DNA from: Pseudomonas sp. G34
GTDB taxonomy: Bacteria > Pseudomonadota > Gammaproteobacteria > Pseudomonadales > Pseudomonadaceae
Assembly (NCBI RefSeq): GCF_031119625.1
Contig: NZ_JAVHZV010000029.1
Location: 434,001 to 498,000, forward strand
Length of the DNA stretch: 64,000 nucleotides
Reading direction: 5' to 3'
The notes under the pieces: model-generated
Databases searched by the model: none
The model's input: the letters and a program-made list of their open reading frames with translations, nothing else
What the model was told of the DNA's origin: nothing
Position numbers and translations under genes: made by a program
Part shown: positions 8,648 to 16,242 of the stretch, in pieces
How positions within the stretch are numbered: position 1 is the stretch's first letter
Layout: each line of letters begins with the position of its first letter

Positions 8648-9913
8648 TCAGCCTCTCACCCCAATCACCTCGTCCCACCTGGTCGTGTAACACCGGCTCT
8701 TCATCTCCCGCTTCATACCCCACCAGGGGTCAACCGGCACCCGGCCAAGCCGCAGGGTGCCGGCGCCCTCCCGCCTGTTGATCGCATCCACCGCCGCCAT
8801 CACCCGGTCACTGCCGGCCCGGGCTGCCGGAGCGAACAGATCCGCCGTCACCTCACCGCGCTGGCTCAAATCCATCAGCAGAATCGAGCATTTCGAGTAC
8901 GCGAAGCCCGGCCGGTAGATCGCGTCCAGGGCGCGCAGCGCCGGCGCCAGAATGTCCCGCGTGTCATCGGTGGGCACAGGCAGCGCCACGGTCAGTGCAT
9001 TGGCGTAGCGCGGCAGCTCAGGGTTGTGGATCTGCGTCTTGAGCCCGATCTGGATCGCTCCGCACAGGCTCTGCTGGCTGCGCAGCTTCTCGGCCGCCCG
9101 CGTCACGTAGGTGGCCAGGGCCTCACGAATCGGCGCCAGGTCTTCGAGCTTCTCGCCAAACATTTTGCTCGAGCAGATGGCCTGTTTCGGCGGCGGGCCA
9201 TCGTTGAAGTCCAGGCAGCTCACCCCACGCAGCTCGCGCGCGGTGCGTTCCAGGGTCACCCCGAACTGCTTACGCAGGGTAGCGACGTCGAAGTGCGCCA
9301 AGTCCCACGCGGTTTTGATGCCCAGGGCCTGCAGCTGGGGCGCCAGGCGCCGGCCGATGCCCCACACCTCGTCCACTGGCGCGATGCGCAACAGCTTGGC
9401 CTGGCGGGCCGGGTCGGTCAGGTCGACCACGCCGCCGGTGGCCGGCCACTTCTTTGACGCCCAGTTCGCAAGCTTGGCCAGCGTCTTCGTGGTGCTGATG
9501 CCCACACCCACCGGCATGCCGATATCGCGCAGCAGGCGCGCCCGCACCTGGCGGCCGAGGCTGTCCAGGTCAGCGATGCCGGTCAGGTCGGCCCAGCACT
9601 CGTCAACGCTGTACACCTCGATACCCGGCACCATATCGCGGATGGTGCGCATCACCCGGTTGCTGATGTCCGCGTACAGCGTGTAGTTGCTCGATCGCAC
9701 CACCACCCCGCCGGCGCGCAACTGGTCCCGTACCTTGAAGTACGGCGCCCCCATGGGAATGCCCAGGGCCTTCACTTCCGCCGTGCGGGCGATCACGCAG
9801 CCGTCGTTATTCGAGAGCACGACCACGGGCTTGTGCTTCAGGGCCGGCTGGCAGATGCGCTCGCAGCTGCAGTAGAAGCTGTTGCAGTCGATCAGTGCGA
9901 ATACCTGGTTCAT
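8648..9913 (-). CDS. umuC: Y-family DNA polymerase V catalytic subunit (UmuC-like)
   Basis: A 421-residue translesion polymerase. It starts MNQVFALIDCNSFYCSCERI, with the first catalytic Asp in ALIDCN and the second acidic pair in YSVDECWADL. PVGVGISTTKTLAKLAN is the family helix-hairpin lead-in, and the C-terminus carries a UmuC-type GTLRLG...PWWGMKREMKS segment. I chose this start because the upstream extension is not family-like and overlaps umuD. It follows umuD by two bases and shares its LexA-controlled promoter. It would copy damaged DNA with high error after SOS induction, possibly benefiting host or phage mutagenesis. Confidence 0.94.
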   Translation of the reverse strand: MNQVFALIDCNSFYCSCERICQPALKHKPVVVLSNNDGCVIARTAEVKALGIPMGAPYFKVRDQLRAGGVVVRSSNYTLYADISNRVMRTIRDMVPGIEVYSVDECWADLTGIADLDSLGRQVRARLLRDIGMPVGVGISTTKTLAKLANWASKKWPATGGVVDLTDPARQAKLLRIAPVDEVWGIGRRLAPQLQALGIKTAWDLAHFDVATLRKQFGVTLERTARELRGVSCLDFNDGPPPKQAICSSKMFGEKLEDLAPIREALATYVTRAAEKLRSQQSLCGAIQIGLKTQIHNPELPRYANALTVALPVPTDDTRDILAPALRALDAIYRPGFAYSKCSILLMDLSQRGEVTADLFAPAARAGSDRVMAAVDAINRREGAGTLRLGRVPVDPWWGMKREMKSRCYTTRWDEVIGVRG

Positions 9914-9915
9914 GC

Positions 9916-10353
9916 TCAGCGCCCCACGTAGCTGATCACCCAGCGCACTACGCCCCAGATCTGCACGCACTCTTCGTATTCGAGGTTGATGTCCGGGGTA
10001 AAGCGGCTGGGCGCGCGCAGCACCAGGTTGCCGTTACCGTCATCGATCATCAGGCGCACGCGGTAGCAACCATCGTCCTCAAGGTCGACCACCACGTATT
10101 GCTCGCGCTTGGTGATGGTGCCGCGGTCAACCACCAGCCGGTCGCCGGGGTACATGCCAAAGCCGATCAGGCTGTCATCCTCCACCCGTACCACCCACAC
10201 ATGGGGCGCCCCCAGGCTGGTCAGCGCGTCGAGTGAAAGGCCCTCTTCCTTCTCGTCCTCGGCAGGGGATTGAAAGCCCGTGATGCGCAGTTCCTTGGCT
10301 TCGGGCAACAGGTGGGCGAGCCGCTGGTTGCGGCCCAGAATGGTGAGTGACAT
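9916..10353 (-). CDS. umuD: UmuD-like S24 protein with altered catalytic dyad
   Basis: A 145-residue protein with the S24/LexA fold layout. The nucleophile motif reads VEDDSLIGFGMYPGD, placing Ser61 where UmuD has GDSM. The position of the general-base Lys (VKK in UmuD) reads CYRVRLM, so no Lys is present; Arg98 or Arg100 takes its place. The usual cleavage dipeptide before FPSP is also not obvious (TGFQSP). It probably still partners UmuC, but self-cleavage is doubtful. The gene heads the operon, 19 bases from the LexA box. Confidence 0.85.
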   Translation of the reverse strand: MSLTILGRNQRLAHLLPEAKELRITGFQSPAEDEKEEGLSLDALTSLGAPHVWVVRVEDDSLIGFGMYPGDRLVVDRGTITKREQYVVVDLEDDGCYRVRLMIDDGNGNLVLRAPSRFTPDINLEYEECVQIWGVVRWVISYVGR

Positions 10354-10372
10354 GGGGGTAATTCTCGGATTA

Positions 10373-10388
10373 CTGTATGCACATACAG
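10373..10388. promoter_or_regulatory. LexA (SOS) box between umuD and the DUF1654 gene
   Basis: CTGTATGCACATACAG matches CTGT-N8-ACAG perfectly, and the flanking TA pairs extend it to a 20-bp near-palindrome. It sits 19 bases upstream of umuD on one side and 19 bases upstream of the DUF1654 gene on the other, so LexA would repress both divergent transcripts. Confidence 0.93.
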
Positions 10389-10407
10389 TAATCGAGGCAT
10401 CCCCATC

Positions 10408-10656
10408 ATGGCAAAAGGCAACTCCCGAACGGCAGCCTCTCCCAACACCTACGAGCTGCTCGGAGCCCGAGTTCAGCGGGTTATCAACTCACCGGCCGCG
10501 CAAAAATCCCGATCAGCGGTATTGCTCCGCGCCGAGGGCGACAGCCCGGACGACTGGTCGCGGATCCTCGATGAGATCAGCGAGAACGACAACGTCACCA
10601 TCGCCTGGCGCGACGATGGTGTGCAGCTGTTCTGGACGGTGCCGAAGGAAGATTGA
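10408..10656 (+). CDS. DUF1654 family protein, SOS-controlled
   Basis: An 82-residue protein with the DUF1654 pattern: YELLGARVQRVINSPAAQ, a central DDWSRILDEI helix, then NVTIAWRDDGVQLFWTVPKED. The family is Pseudomonas-centred and of unknown function. It is divergent from umuD and shares the LexA box at 10373-10388, which strongly suggests induction by DNA damage. A small acidic protein in this place could modulate the SOS response or polymerase V, but this is only inference from context. Confidence 0.85.
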   Translation: MAKGNSRTAASPNTYELLGARVQRVINSPAAQKSRSAVLLRAEGDSPDDWSRILDEISENDNVTIAWRDDGVQLFWTVPKED

Positions 10657-10702
10657 GCCCCATAAGAAACCGGCAGTTGGCCGGTGCATGTATAAGCGAT
10701 AG

Positions 10703-11137
10703 TCACTCTGCTGGAGGACTCTGCCAAAAAGGTTTCTTGCCATCCTGGCTGTCGAAGTTACGCCGCGCTTTTCGGAAGTCCTCCACGTTCTCAACGACCC
10801 ACGTCCATATGGGAGACATGCGTACCAGCAGCCCCATCCCAAGCGGTGTGAGTTCGTACTCAACACGTGGGGGAATTTCGCCGAACTCTCGGCGAATCAC
10901 CAGGCCATCGCGTTCCATTGAGCGGAGGGTCTTCGTCAGCATTCGCTGAGTCACGCCCGCCATCTGCCGCTTTATCTCAGCGTGGCGCATCGTTCCGTAC
11001 ACGCCTAGGGCATGCAGAATGCCCAGTGACCAACGGCTACCAGCGTGTGCGAGCACCTCCCGCCTGACGCCGTCGTCATCCTCCCTAAGCGTTTGGCAGA
11101 TCATCTCTGCCTGTCTGAGCGCTTCCTGATCGGTCAT
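10703..11137 (-). CDS. HxlR-family transcriptional regulator (prophage copy)
   Basis: A 144-residue winged-helix protein. Family signatures are RWSLGILHALG, MRHAEIKRQMAGVTQRMLTK, LRSMERDGL and the wing motif IPPRVEYELTPLG. I place the start at MTDQEALRQ because it aligns with the chromosomal paralogue at 60220 and leaves the shared operator intact upstream. It is divergent from an NmrA-type reductase gene, which it probably represses. The HxlR-reductase pair is present a second time at 59.2-60.6 kb. Confidence 0.9.
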   Translation of the reverse strand: MTDQEALRQAEMICQTLREDDDGVRREVLAHAGSRWSLGILHALGVYGTMRHAEIKRQMAGVTQRMLTKTLRSMERDGLVIRREFGEIPPRVEYELTPLGMGLLVRMSPIWTWVVENVEDFRKARRNFDSQDGKKPFWQSPPAE

Positions 11138-11147
11138 TTCTACACCT

Positions 11148-11169
11148 GGTATCACACGTGTGCCTTCTT
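11148..11169. promoter_or_regulatory. Conserved operator between hxlR and the NmrA gene (prophage)
   Basis: Read toward hxlR, this site contains GGCACACGTGTGATACC preceded by AAGAA. The same site, with one base changed in the centre (CACACGCGTG), lies at the same distance from the second hxlR gene at 60187-60208. The core CACACGTGTG is a perfect palindrome. Conservation between otherwise diverged paralogous loci marks it as the likely HxlR binding site. Confidence 0.7.
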
Positions 11170-11234
11170 ACGAGTGTTGCTGGATCGTGACAGCATTTGC
11201 CCATCTTATTCGCCAACCGGTCTCAGGAGAAATC

Positions 11235-12179
11235 ATGACTACAGCGACCCAACCCTCTCCCCAATCGATCCTTGTACTCGGCGCTGGTGAGCTTGGCCTT
11301 CCCGTTCTGCGCAATCTCGCGCGCGTGGCAAAGCGTGTGCCTGGCTCCAAAATCAGTGTCCTGCTGAGGGACTCAACCATTAACACCGATGCGTCGGAGA
11401 AGAAGTTAGAAATCGACGAGCTCAAAGGCCTAGGTATCCACATGATCCCTGCGGACCTAGTGAATGACTCGATCGATCAGCTGGCTGAGATTTTCGCACG
11501 GTTCGACACCGTGATTGGCTGCGCAGGAATGGTCGCCGGCCGCGAAACACCCATGAAATTGGCAACAGCAGCCCTCAAATCTGGTGTTAGGCGCTACTTC
11601 CCATGGCAGTTCGGCGTTGACTTCGAGGTAATTGGCCGGGGCAGTCCTCAGGATCTGTTTGACGCCCAACTCGACGTGCGCGAGCTGCTGCGCGCCCAGG
11701 ACAAAACGGAGTGGGTAATCATCTCCACGGGCATGTTCACCAGCTTCCTTTTCGAGCCTGTTTTTGAGGTTGTGGACTTCGAAAACGATACCGTGAACGC
11801 CCTAGGCGGCCTTGATAACAGCGTGACCCTGACCACACCGGACGACATCGGTAAGCTCACAGCGGAAATCGTGTTCTTCGAGCCGCGCTTCCGCAATGAA
11901 ATTGTCTACCTGTCCGGCGATACAGTGCAGTACGGCGAAGTAGCAGGCATCCTCGAGCGTGTGCTCGGCCGCCCGTTCAAGCGCAACGTATGGACGGTTC
12001 CACAACTGCTCGACGAACTTCAGAAAGATCCCACCCACCACATCAAGAAATACCGCGCTGTGTTCGCGCAAGGCCGAGGTGTGTCTTGGCCCAAAGCCGA
12101 GACGTTCAATGAACAGCAGTCCATTCCAGTTACCACTGCAGAGCAGTGGGCCAAGGCAAATCTTCCCGGCAGAAAGTAG
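11235..12179 (+). CDS. NmrA/isoflavone-reductase-like NAD(P)-binding protein (prophage copy)
   Basis: A 314-residue Rossmann-fold protein. The dinucleotide motif is ILVLGAGELGLPVL near residues 12-25, followed by VRRYFPWQFGVDFEVIG and QDLFDAQLDVRELLR, features of the NmrA-like aromatic reductase group. ATG 11235 has a good binding site (CAGGAGAAATC). It is divergent from an HxlR regulator and resembles the chromosomal gene at 59202-60123 along its full length. The substrate is unknown; HxlR-controlled reductases often answer reactive aldehydes or quinones, which is inference here. Confidence 0.88.
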   Translation: MTTATQPSPQSILVLGAGELGLPVLRNLARVAKRVPGSKISVLLRDSTINTDASEKKLEIDELKGLGIHMIPADLVNDSIDQLAEIFARFDTVIGCAGMVAGRETPMKLATAALKSGVRRYFPWQFGVDFEVIGRGSPQDLFDAQLDVRELLRAQDKTEWVIISTGMFTSFLFEPVFEVVDFENDTVNALGGLDNSVTLTTPDDIGKLTAEIVFFEPRFRNEIVYLSGDTVQYGEVAGILERVLGRPFKRNVWTVPQLLDELQKDPTHHIKKYRAVFAQGRGVSWPKAETFNEQQSIPVTTAEQWAKANLPGRK

Positions 12180-12195
12180 GTAACCCCAACAAACA

Positions 12196-12218
12196 CCCCG
12201 GCACCTGGCCGGGGTTTT
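12196..12218 (+). terminator. Rho-independent terminator after the prophage NmrA gene
   Basis: The stem CCCCGGC / GCCGGGG with loop ACCTG is followed by TTTTCT. It lies 17 bases after the stop and just before the convergent minus-strand gene ending at 12222. Confidence 0.85.
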
Positions 12219-12221
12219 CTA

Positions 12222-12404
12222 TTACCGCCTCGCCTTATGGACGGCCATCGCCTCGATCGCGCGGCGCATAAAGGCCTGCTCGCCTTCGTCCAGTTGCCGG
12301 TAGAAGCGGATCAGCATCCGCTCGGTCGGTGTCAGTGGTTCCTTATCGAGCTGGGCAACCTCGCAGCCTGGTTGACGACCCTCAGCCCCTTTCCCATCTC
12401 TCAT
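12222..12404 (-). CDS. Small hypothetical prophage protein
   Basis: A 60-residue reading frame. Its C-terminal half (LIRFYRQLDEGEQAFMRRAIEAMA) resembles the C-terminal tail of the repressor encoded at 15817-16158, which reads EHFRKLPEGEQGYTRTMIAALA. It may be a stand-alone copy or remnant of that regulator tail, perhaps an oligomerisation helix. The N-terminal 20 residues look less protein-like, and the true start may be internal. Function unknown. Confidence 0.45.
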   Translation of the reverse strand: MRDGKGAEGRQPGCEVAQLDKEPLTPTERMLIRFYRQLDEGEQAFMRRAIEAMAVHKARR

Positions 12405-12466
12405 CGTTCTGCATGCTCCATGTTGTGCAGTGGAGCGTGCAGCCTCGCCATGTGACGGCGTGGTTT

Positions 12467-12964
12467 CTACCCGAGTGGCACCTCATCGCCGATCAGCACG
12501 GCGTTGCCGGTGTCGCCCTCTTCGCAATCCTCGGTGGGTTCCCACTCCAGCGTGCCGCCGGGCTCGTCCAGGAAGAGTTCGAGGCGGCGCTCCAGGCAGC
12601 CTTCGGCCATGCTGGCGGTGGCCTGCAGGCGTTCGTCCGTCCAGTCGGTCACGGTGTAGAGGTAGGTTTCGGCTTCCAGGTCGGCGCCTTCGTCGTGGTG
12701 GTGCACATTGGCGAATGCCTCGGTGCAAAGCTGCTTATCGCGGTAGCAGCGAATCTCCACCGCGCTGCGGCCTGGCAGGCTATAGCCGTGCTCAGCCGCC
12801 CAGCCGCCGAACGCCACCAGCTGCCCGGCCTCCTGCTCGATCCACAGCGGCGGAACGGTAACGACGGGATGCTCGATGGAGTTGGAATTGAGGAACCACG
12901 TTGTGGCGTAGGCCGTAACAAGCGCGGTTAGTAAGCTGGAGATGACGATATTTGTGCGTGACAT
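12467..12964 (-). CDS. Hypothetical membrane-anchored prophage protein
   Basis: A 165-residue protein. Residues 5-25 form a hydrophobic N-terminal anchor or uncleaved signal; the rest is acidic and periplasmic in character with Cys residues near 73, 80, 122 and 144 that could pair. The codon use and GC content match the phage core rather than the AT-rich cassette next door. No family is recognised. It is on the same strand as the cargo genes downstream of the repressor. An envelope role such as superinfection exclusion is possible but unproven. Confidence 0.6.
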   Translation of the reverse strand: MSRTNIVISSLLTALVTAYATTWFLNSNSIEHPVVTVPPLWIEQEAGQLVAFGGWAAEHGYSLPGRSAVEIRCYRDKQLCTEAFANVHHHDEGADLEAETYLYTVTDWTDERLQATASMAEGCLERRLELFLDEPGGTLEWEPTEDCEEGDTGNAVLIGDEVPLG

Positions 12965-13075
12965 GAGAGAGTCCTTTCGTGAGTCGCGCCGTCCTGGCAG
13001 CTTAGAGTGTAGATGAACTTAGAACCTCGCCTTAATTAAGGAACTGCCGTCGATTATAAGTGGCTGCACTGTGCA

Positions 13076-13966
13076 TCAGGAATCATCTTCCTTATTTTTT
13101 TCTAAGATATTTGGTTGCGAGGTGTAGCGGTCTGCGAGATCCTGAAGACCTTTCAATAAGTTTGGCTCTACTACTGGCCCCAACCCCATACCCAAACCCT
13201 TATCAAGTGAAAAAATTTGTCTCTGTGGGACTGAGTGCATCAAAGTTTCGACGTGTTGCTTTGTCGCTTCCAGCTCAGATGTCAGGCTCACAACCTTGTC
13301 TTTCTCACGCCCAAGCAACCTCTCCAACATCGCAGCCTGGCTCATTGCGTCCGCAAGTAAAGCGGCGTTTGAGTTATGCTTCGCATTAAGTTCCTCATGG
13401 GCTTGCTGCAGGATATCGTAGTCTTTATTAAGCTCATCAACCTGATCAGCCCGCTCGCTTGTCAATTTCTGAATAGCCAACTTCCCTTCTACAATTAAGG
13501 CTTCTGCTTTCTCGAGCGCAACTTTAGATTTATCTGATTGCTCAGATTTACGTTCAACCTCGGACTCAAGCCCTCGAATGATCGCTTGATAGTGTTCATG
13601 TAGCTGCTTCGCTTCGTCGGGTAGCAATATCCTACCCTCAGCAGCCTTTGCCTTAACCTTCCTGGTAAGGCCATCTTGCCAAATGCTGTACTTTAAAATC
13701 TCCCTAGAAATAAATGGATATGCGATTACAAACGCAAGTGCAGAGACCGCAGGATAGAGCAATGCACCCTCTAACAGAGCAGAAGGCATACGGTATAACT
13801 GCCGCATGAAATCAAATTTTTCAGCAGGCTCTAGCTCCGAGAAAAGCACAAAGAATATTTTGTAATTCCATGCAGCCCATGAAAGTGCGAATGAAAGCAG
13901 AAGCGGACTACTGAGCCGTTCTTGCACATAACCATTTAAAGAAGCAAGATATTCACTAAAGCTCAT
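13076..13966 (-). CDS. Unknown two-TM coiled-coil protein in an AT-rich cassette
   Basis: A 296-residue protein of unrecognised family. An N-terminal amphipathic segment is followed by two likely membrane helices (about residues 20-42 and 66-88). A long Lys/Glu-rich coiled coil runs from about 100 to 245, and the tail is Gly-rich. The gene is markedly more AT-rich than the surrounding phage, a sign of separate acquisition. The layout (membrane anchor plus long cytoplasmic coil) is seen in several phage-defence and exclusion proteins, but no catalytic motif is visible. It lies 109 bases before the membrane-anchored gene at 12467-12964. Confidence 0.7.
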   Translation of the reverse strand: MSFSEYLASLNGYVQERLSSPLLLSFALSWAAWNYKIFFVLFSELEPAEKFDFMRQLYRMPSALLEGALLYPAVSALAFVIAYPFISREILKYSIWQDGLTRKVKAKAAEGRILLPDEAKQLHEHYQAIIRGLESEVERKSEQSDKSKVALEKAEALIVEGKLAIQKLTSERADQVDELNKDYDILQQAHEELNAKHNSNAALLADAMSQAAMLERLLGREKDKVVSLTSELEATKQHVETLMHSVPQRQIFSLDKGLGMGLGPVVEPNLLKGLQDLADRYTSQPNILEKNKEDDS

Positions 13967-14147
13967 TAATTAGCCTATTGCCATAACAATGAAAGCTGCC
14001 ATTTAGTTTGTGCTGAATCAAAAATTTATTGCTTTCCACTTCCCGGGTAGCGACAAATAAATCCGCCCGCCTTATTCTCCGATATAACTGCACCAGTAAC
14101 AATTAACGAACTAGGGCCTTTTATCTAAGTCCTTATTTAAAATAAGG

Positions 14148-14498
14148 CTAAATCAAATCCAAGTCAGAAATTAAACCATTGATAATGTCGTCAATTTTGT
14201 GATACCGCCTATGTGCGGCACTATGAAGCGCCGATAGGATACTATATTCGTTGGAATTATTTTCCACTGAATAATGACGATCAATCTGCTCACCTTGCTT
14301 GTTCAAAATACATATATCAATTATGGTGCCATCGCTGCCATCCCACTCATCCGCGTAGTAGTACCGATCAACAGTCACCGATGTATTGCCAATTTTACAT
14401 ATAAACTCGTTATCCCTAGACGTTTTAGCCCAATCTAGTGATGAATCTGCAGTTTTCATTGTAAGCTTGGCTATGAGATCCTTGATTCTATCATCCAT
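14148..14498 (-). CDS. Unknown small soluble protein, partner of the 2-TM gene
   Basis: A 116-residue protein with no recognised family. The predicted make-up is an N-terminal helix, three strands around FICKIGNTSVTVDRYYY and IIDICILNK, and a C-terminal helix pair. It starts three bases after the stop of the upstream 2-TM gene, with a good binding site (AAGGGGTGATTT), so the two are surely cotranscribed. It is very AT-rich relative to the phage. It could be a sensor or inhibitor for the membrane protein; this is inference from the operon only. Confidence 0.65.
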   Translation of the reverse strand: MDDRIKDLIAKLTMKTADSSLDWAKTSRDNEFICKIGNTSVTVDRYYYADEWDGSDGTIIDICILNKQGEQIDRHYSVENNSNEYSILSALHSAAHRRYHKIDDIINGLISDLDLI

Positions 14499-14501
14499 AA
14501 A

Positions 14502-15083
14502 TCACCCCTTATTCTTGGTCATGCTCTGTATTACAGAGAGTAAGTCGATCGTTTTCTCAAGCATTTCGTTTACGCTTGCAATTTCATCACTGCTCATCTT
14601 GCCAGTCGGGGCCTTCTCAAAACCATTAATAACAACATTCAACAGGAGTATTTGATCCCCTGCACTTTCTGAGTGTTCAGACTTAATACTTTGATCGGAC
14701 GAGTGGGCAATGTCGTAGAGAATCTGCTTTAATTCCTGAATCCTAGGAATGGCTATTTCTCGCTTCCTATTTCGGCAGTGATTTTGTATTTCCTGAGCAA
14801 CCTTTATCCCTCTTGCCCAGTCAGCCACACATGAGAGAAGTAAAACCTGCTCCTTTGTGGCGCTAGCAGTTCTAGATATAACCTCTGACTCTCGTCTAAT
14901 CAGTGATATCTGGACGATGGTGTATAACAATCCTGCGATTGAGCCGACGGTACCAATTATTGAAATAAGTTTAAGGGTAAAATCGCTTAGCTCAGATATT
15001 GCAATGAAATACGAAACCAAAGGCACGGTTAGCATCAGAGCTACGAGCACCAATGCCATTCTCCAAAGTTTATTTATTCGCAT
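14502..15083 (-). CDS. Unknown protein with two TM helices and a cytoplasmic helical domain
   Basis: A 193-residue protein. Two hydrophobic helices (about 8-29 and 38-62) are joined by a short acidic loop, followed by a 130-residue charged helical domain. No family is recognised. The start ATG abuts the stop of the BRCT gene upstream, and the stop is three bases before the next gene, so it is the middle gene of a tight trio. AT-rich composition sets it apart from the BRCT gene. Small two-TM proteins with helical cytosolic domains are common membrane effectors in defence systems, which makes it a candidate effector. Confidence 0.65.
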   Translation of the reverse strand: MRINKLWRMALVLVALMLTVPLVSYFIAISELSDFTLKLISIIGTVGSIAGLLYTIVQISLIRRESEVISRTASATKEQVLLLSCVADWARGIKVAQEIQNHCRNRKREIAIPRIQELKQILYDIAHSSDQSIKSEHSESAGDQILLLNVVINGFEKAPTGKMSSDEIASVNEMLEKTIDLLSVIQSMTKNKG

Positions 15084-15722
15084 TTAGCCGAGCACCGCTC
15101 GCGACCAGTGCTGCTCACCCAATATCGCCAATGGCACGCCGCTGTCGCGAAGTTCAACAGCGCGCATGATCTTCAGCCCGTAGCTGCTATGCCGCCATTG
15201 CTCATTGCCGATACTGCCAACAATTAGAAAATCGGTTTTTTTGTTCACGCTGCCACCGATCAAACCACCGCGTTCCTCAACCAGTTGCTGGCAGGCCTTG
15301 CGAGGCCCATAAGCCATGGTGCCGGTGAACACGAACAGCCGGCCCTCGCATACCAATTCGGGCACCGGGTGGTTGAACGGGAGGTCATTGGGTGCGGCAT
15401 AACGCTGTTCGGGCAGAGTATTGGCCAGCTCTACGCCACCGAAACGACGCAGGATATGCAATAGGTCGGCTGATTCGTCGGCATCGAGCACGCCATCACG
15501 CAGCATCAGGTCAAGGCGTTGGTACAAGAGGTTGACCACGGGGTCTTCGAGGTGGGCGACGTTTGCCTCAAGCCAGCGCTGCAAAAACTGCGCTTCCTCC
15601 AGTGAAACCACGCCATCTGCGGTAATACCAGCGGCCAGGCCAGCCAGCGCATCGGCTGAGCGGCGGTCCATTCGGGCTGAATTGAAAAAACGGCTGTTCT
15701 CAAACTCGCTATGCAAGTCCAT
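15084..15722 (-). CDS. BRCT-domain protein with N-terminal TerB/EF-like region
   Basis: A 212-residue protein. Residues 25-105 are helical with two similar acidic turns (ADGVVSLEEA, RDGVLDADES), resembling TerB-like or EF-hand-like repeats. Residues 128-212 form a BRCT domain of the bacterial DNA-ligase type: LFVFTGTMAYGPRKACQQLVEERGG..., VNKKTDFLIVG and a C-terminal ILGEQHW. BRCT domains bind DNA ends or phosphoproteins. There is no ligase domain. It lies downstream of the repressor on the same strand and abuts the AT-rich pair. Confidence 0.85.
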   Translation of the reverse strand: MDLHSEFENSRFFNSARMDRRSADALAGLAAGITADGVVSLEEAQFLQRWLEANVAHLEDPVVNLLYQRLDLMLRDGVLDADESADLLHILRRFGGVELANTLPEQRYAAPNDLPFNHPVPELVCEGRLFVFTGTMAYGPRKACQQLVEERGGLIGGSVNKKTDFLIVGSIGNEQWRHSSYGLKIMRAVELRDSGVPLAILGEQHWSRAVLG

Positions 15723-15816
15723 AGGTGCACTCCCTCCCCTTCATCCAATGAAACGCCAGCCCCCATGGCCAGCGAACAACATCCGGTGCGGCAATCTATC
15801 GTCGCCGCTACCTACT

Positions 15817-16158
15817 TCAGCGCCCGGCCTTTTCGGCCAGCGCTGCAATCATCGTCCTGGTGTAGCCCTGCTCGCCCTCGGGCAGTTTCCGAAAGTGTTC
15901 GAGCAGATCTGACTCTGGGGCGCTGATCGCATCGGCACCCGCCAATGCGTGCTTCCCAGTGACCACGAACTGAACATCGACACCAAGCTCCGAAGCCTTA
16001 GCCAATACGGACGCGCCAATATCGCTGGTGCCTGCCTCATAACCCGCAAGGGTGCGTTTAGAAATCGAGAGCTCAGCGGCAAACCGCTCTTGGATAAACC
16101 CGAGCTCCTTACGTTGAATCTGCAGGCGATTGCCGATCGCCTCTTTGGAAAGATGCAA
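15817..16158 (-). CDS. Phage repressor, XRE-type helix-turn-helix
   Basis: A 113-residue protein with an N-terminal HTH domain (QIQRKELGFIQERFAAELSISKRTLAGYEAG, about residues 14-44) and a short C-terminal helical tail for oligomerisation. There is no peptidase domain, so it is not a LexA/CI-type cleavable repressor, in line with P2 C repressors. It is divergent from the cox-like and cII-like genes, with tandem candidate operators between. The cargo genes downstream on the same strand could be transcribed with it in the lysogen. Confidence 0.85.
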   Translation of the reverse strand: MHLSKEAIGNRLQIQRKELGFIQERFAAELSISKRTLAGYEAGTSDIGASVLAKASELGVDVQFVVTGKHALAGADAISAPESDLLEHFRKLPEGEQGYTRTMIAALAEKAGR

Positions 16159-16220
16159 TATTTTTCATCTCCGCTATTTACAAATGCAGGAACGCGCATC
16201 ATTCTTCGTTTGCCATCACA

Positions 16221-16240
16221 CGAAATTGCACGGAATTGCA
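16221..16240. promoter_or_regulatory. Tandem candidate operators in the repressor/cox switch region
   Basis: Two 10-base direct repeats, CGAAATTGCA and CGGAATTGCA, sit head to tail one helical turn apart, immediately before the cox-like start at 16243. P2-type C repressors bind direct repeats rather than palindromes, so this is the natural operator candidate. Binding has not been shown. Confidence 0.5.
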
Positions 16241-16242
16241 CT

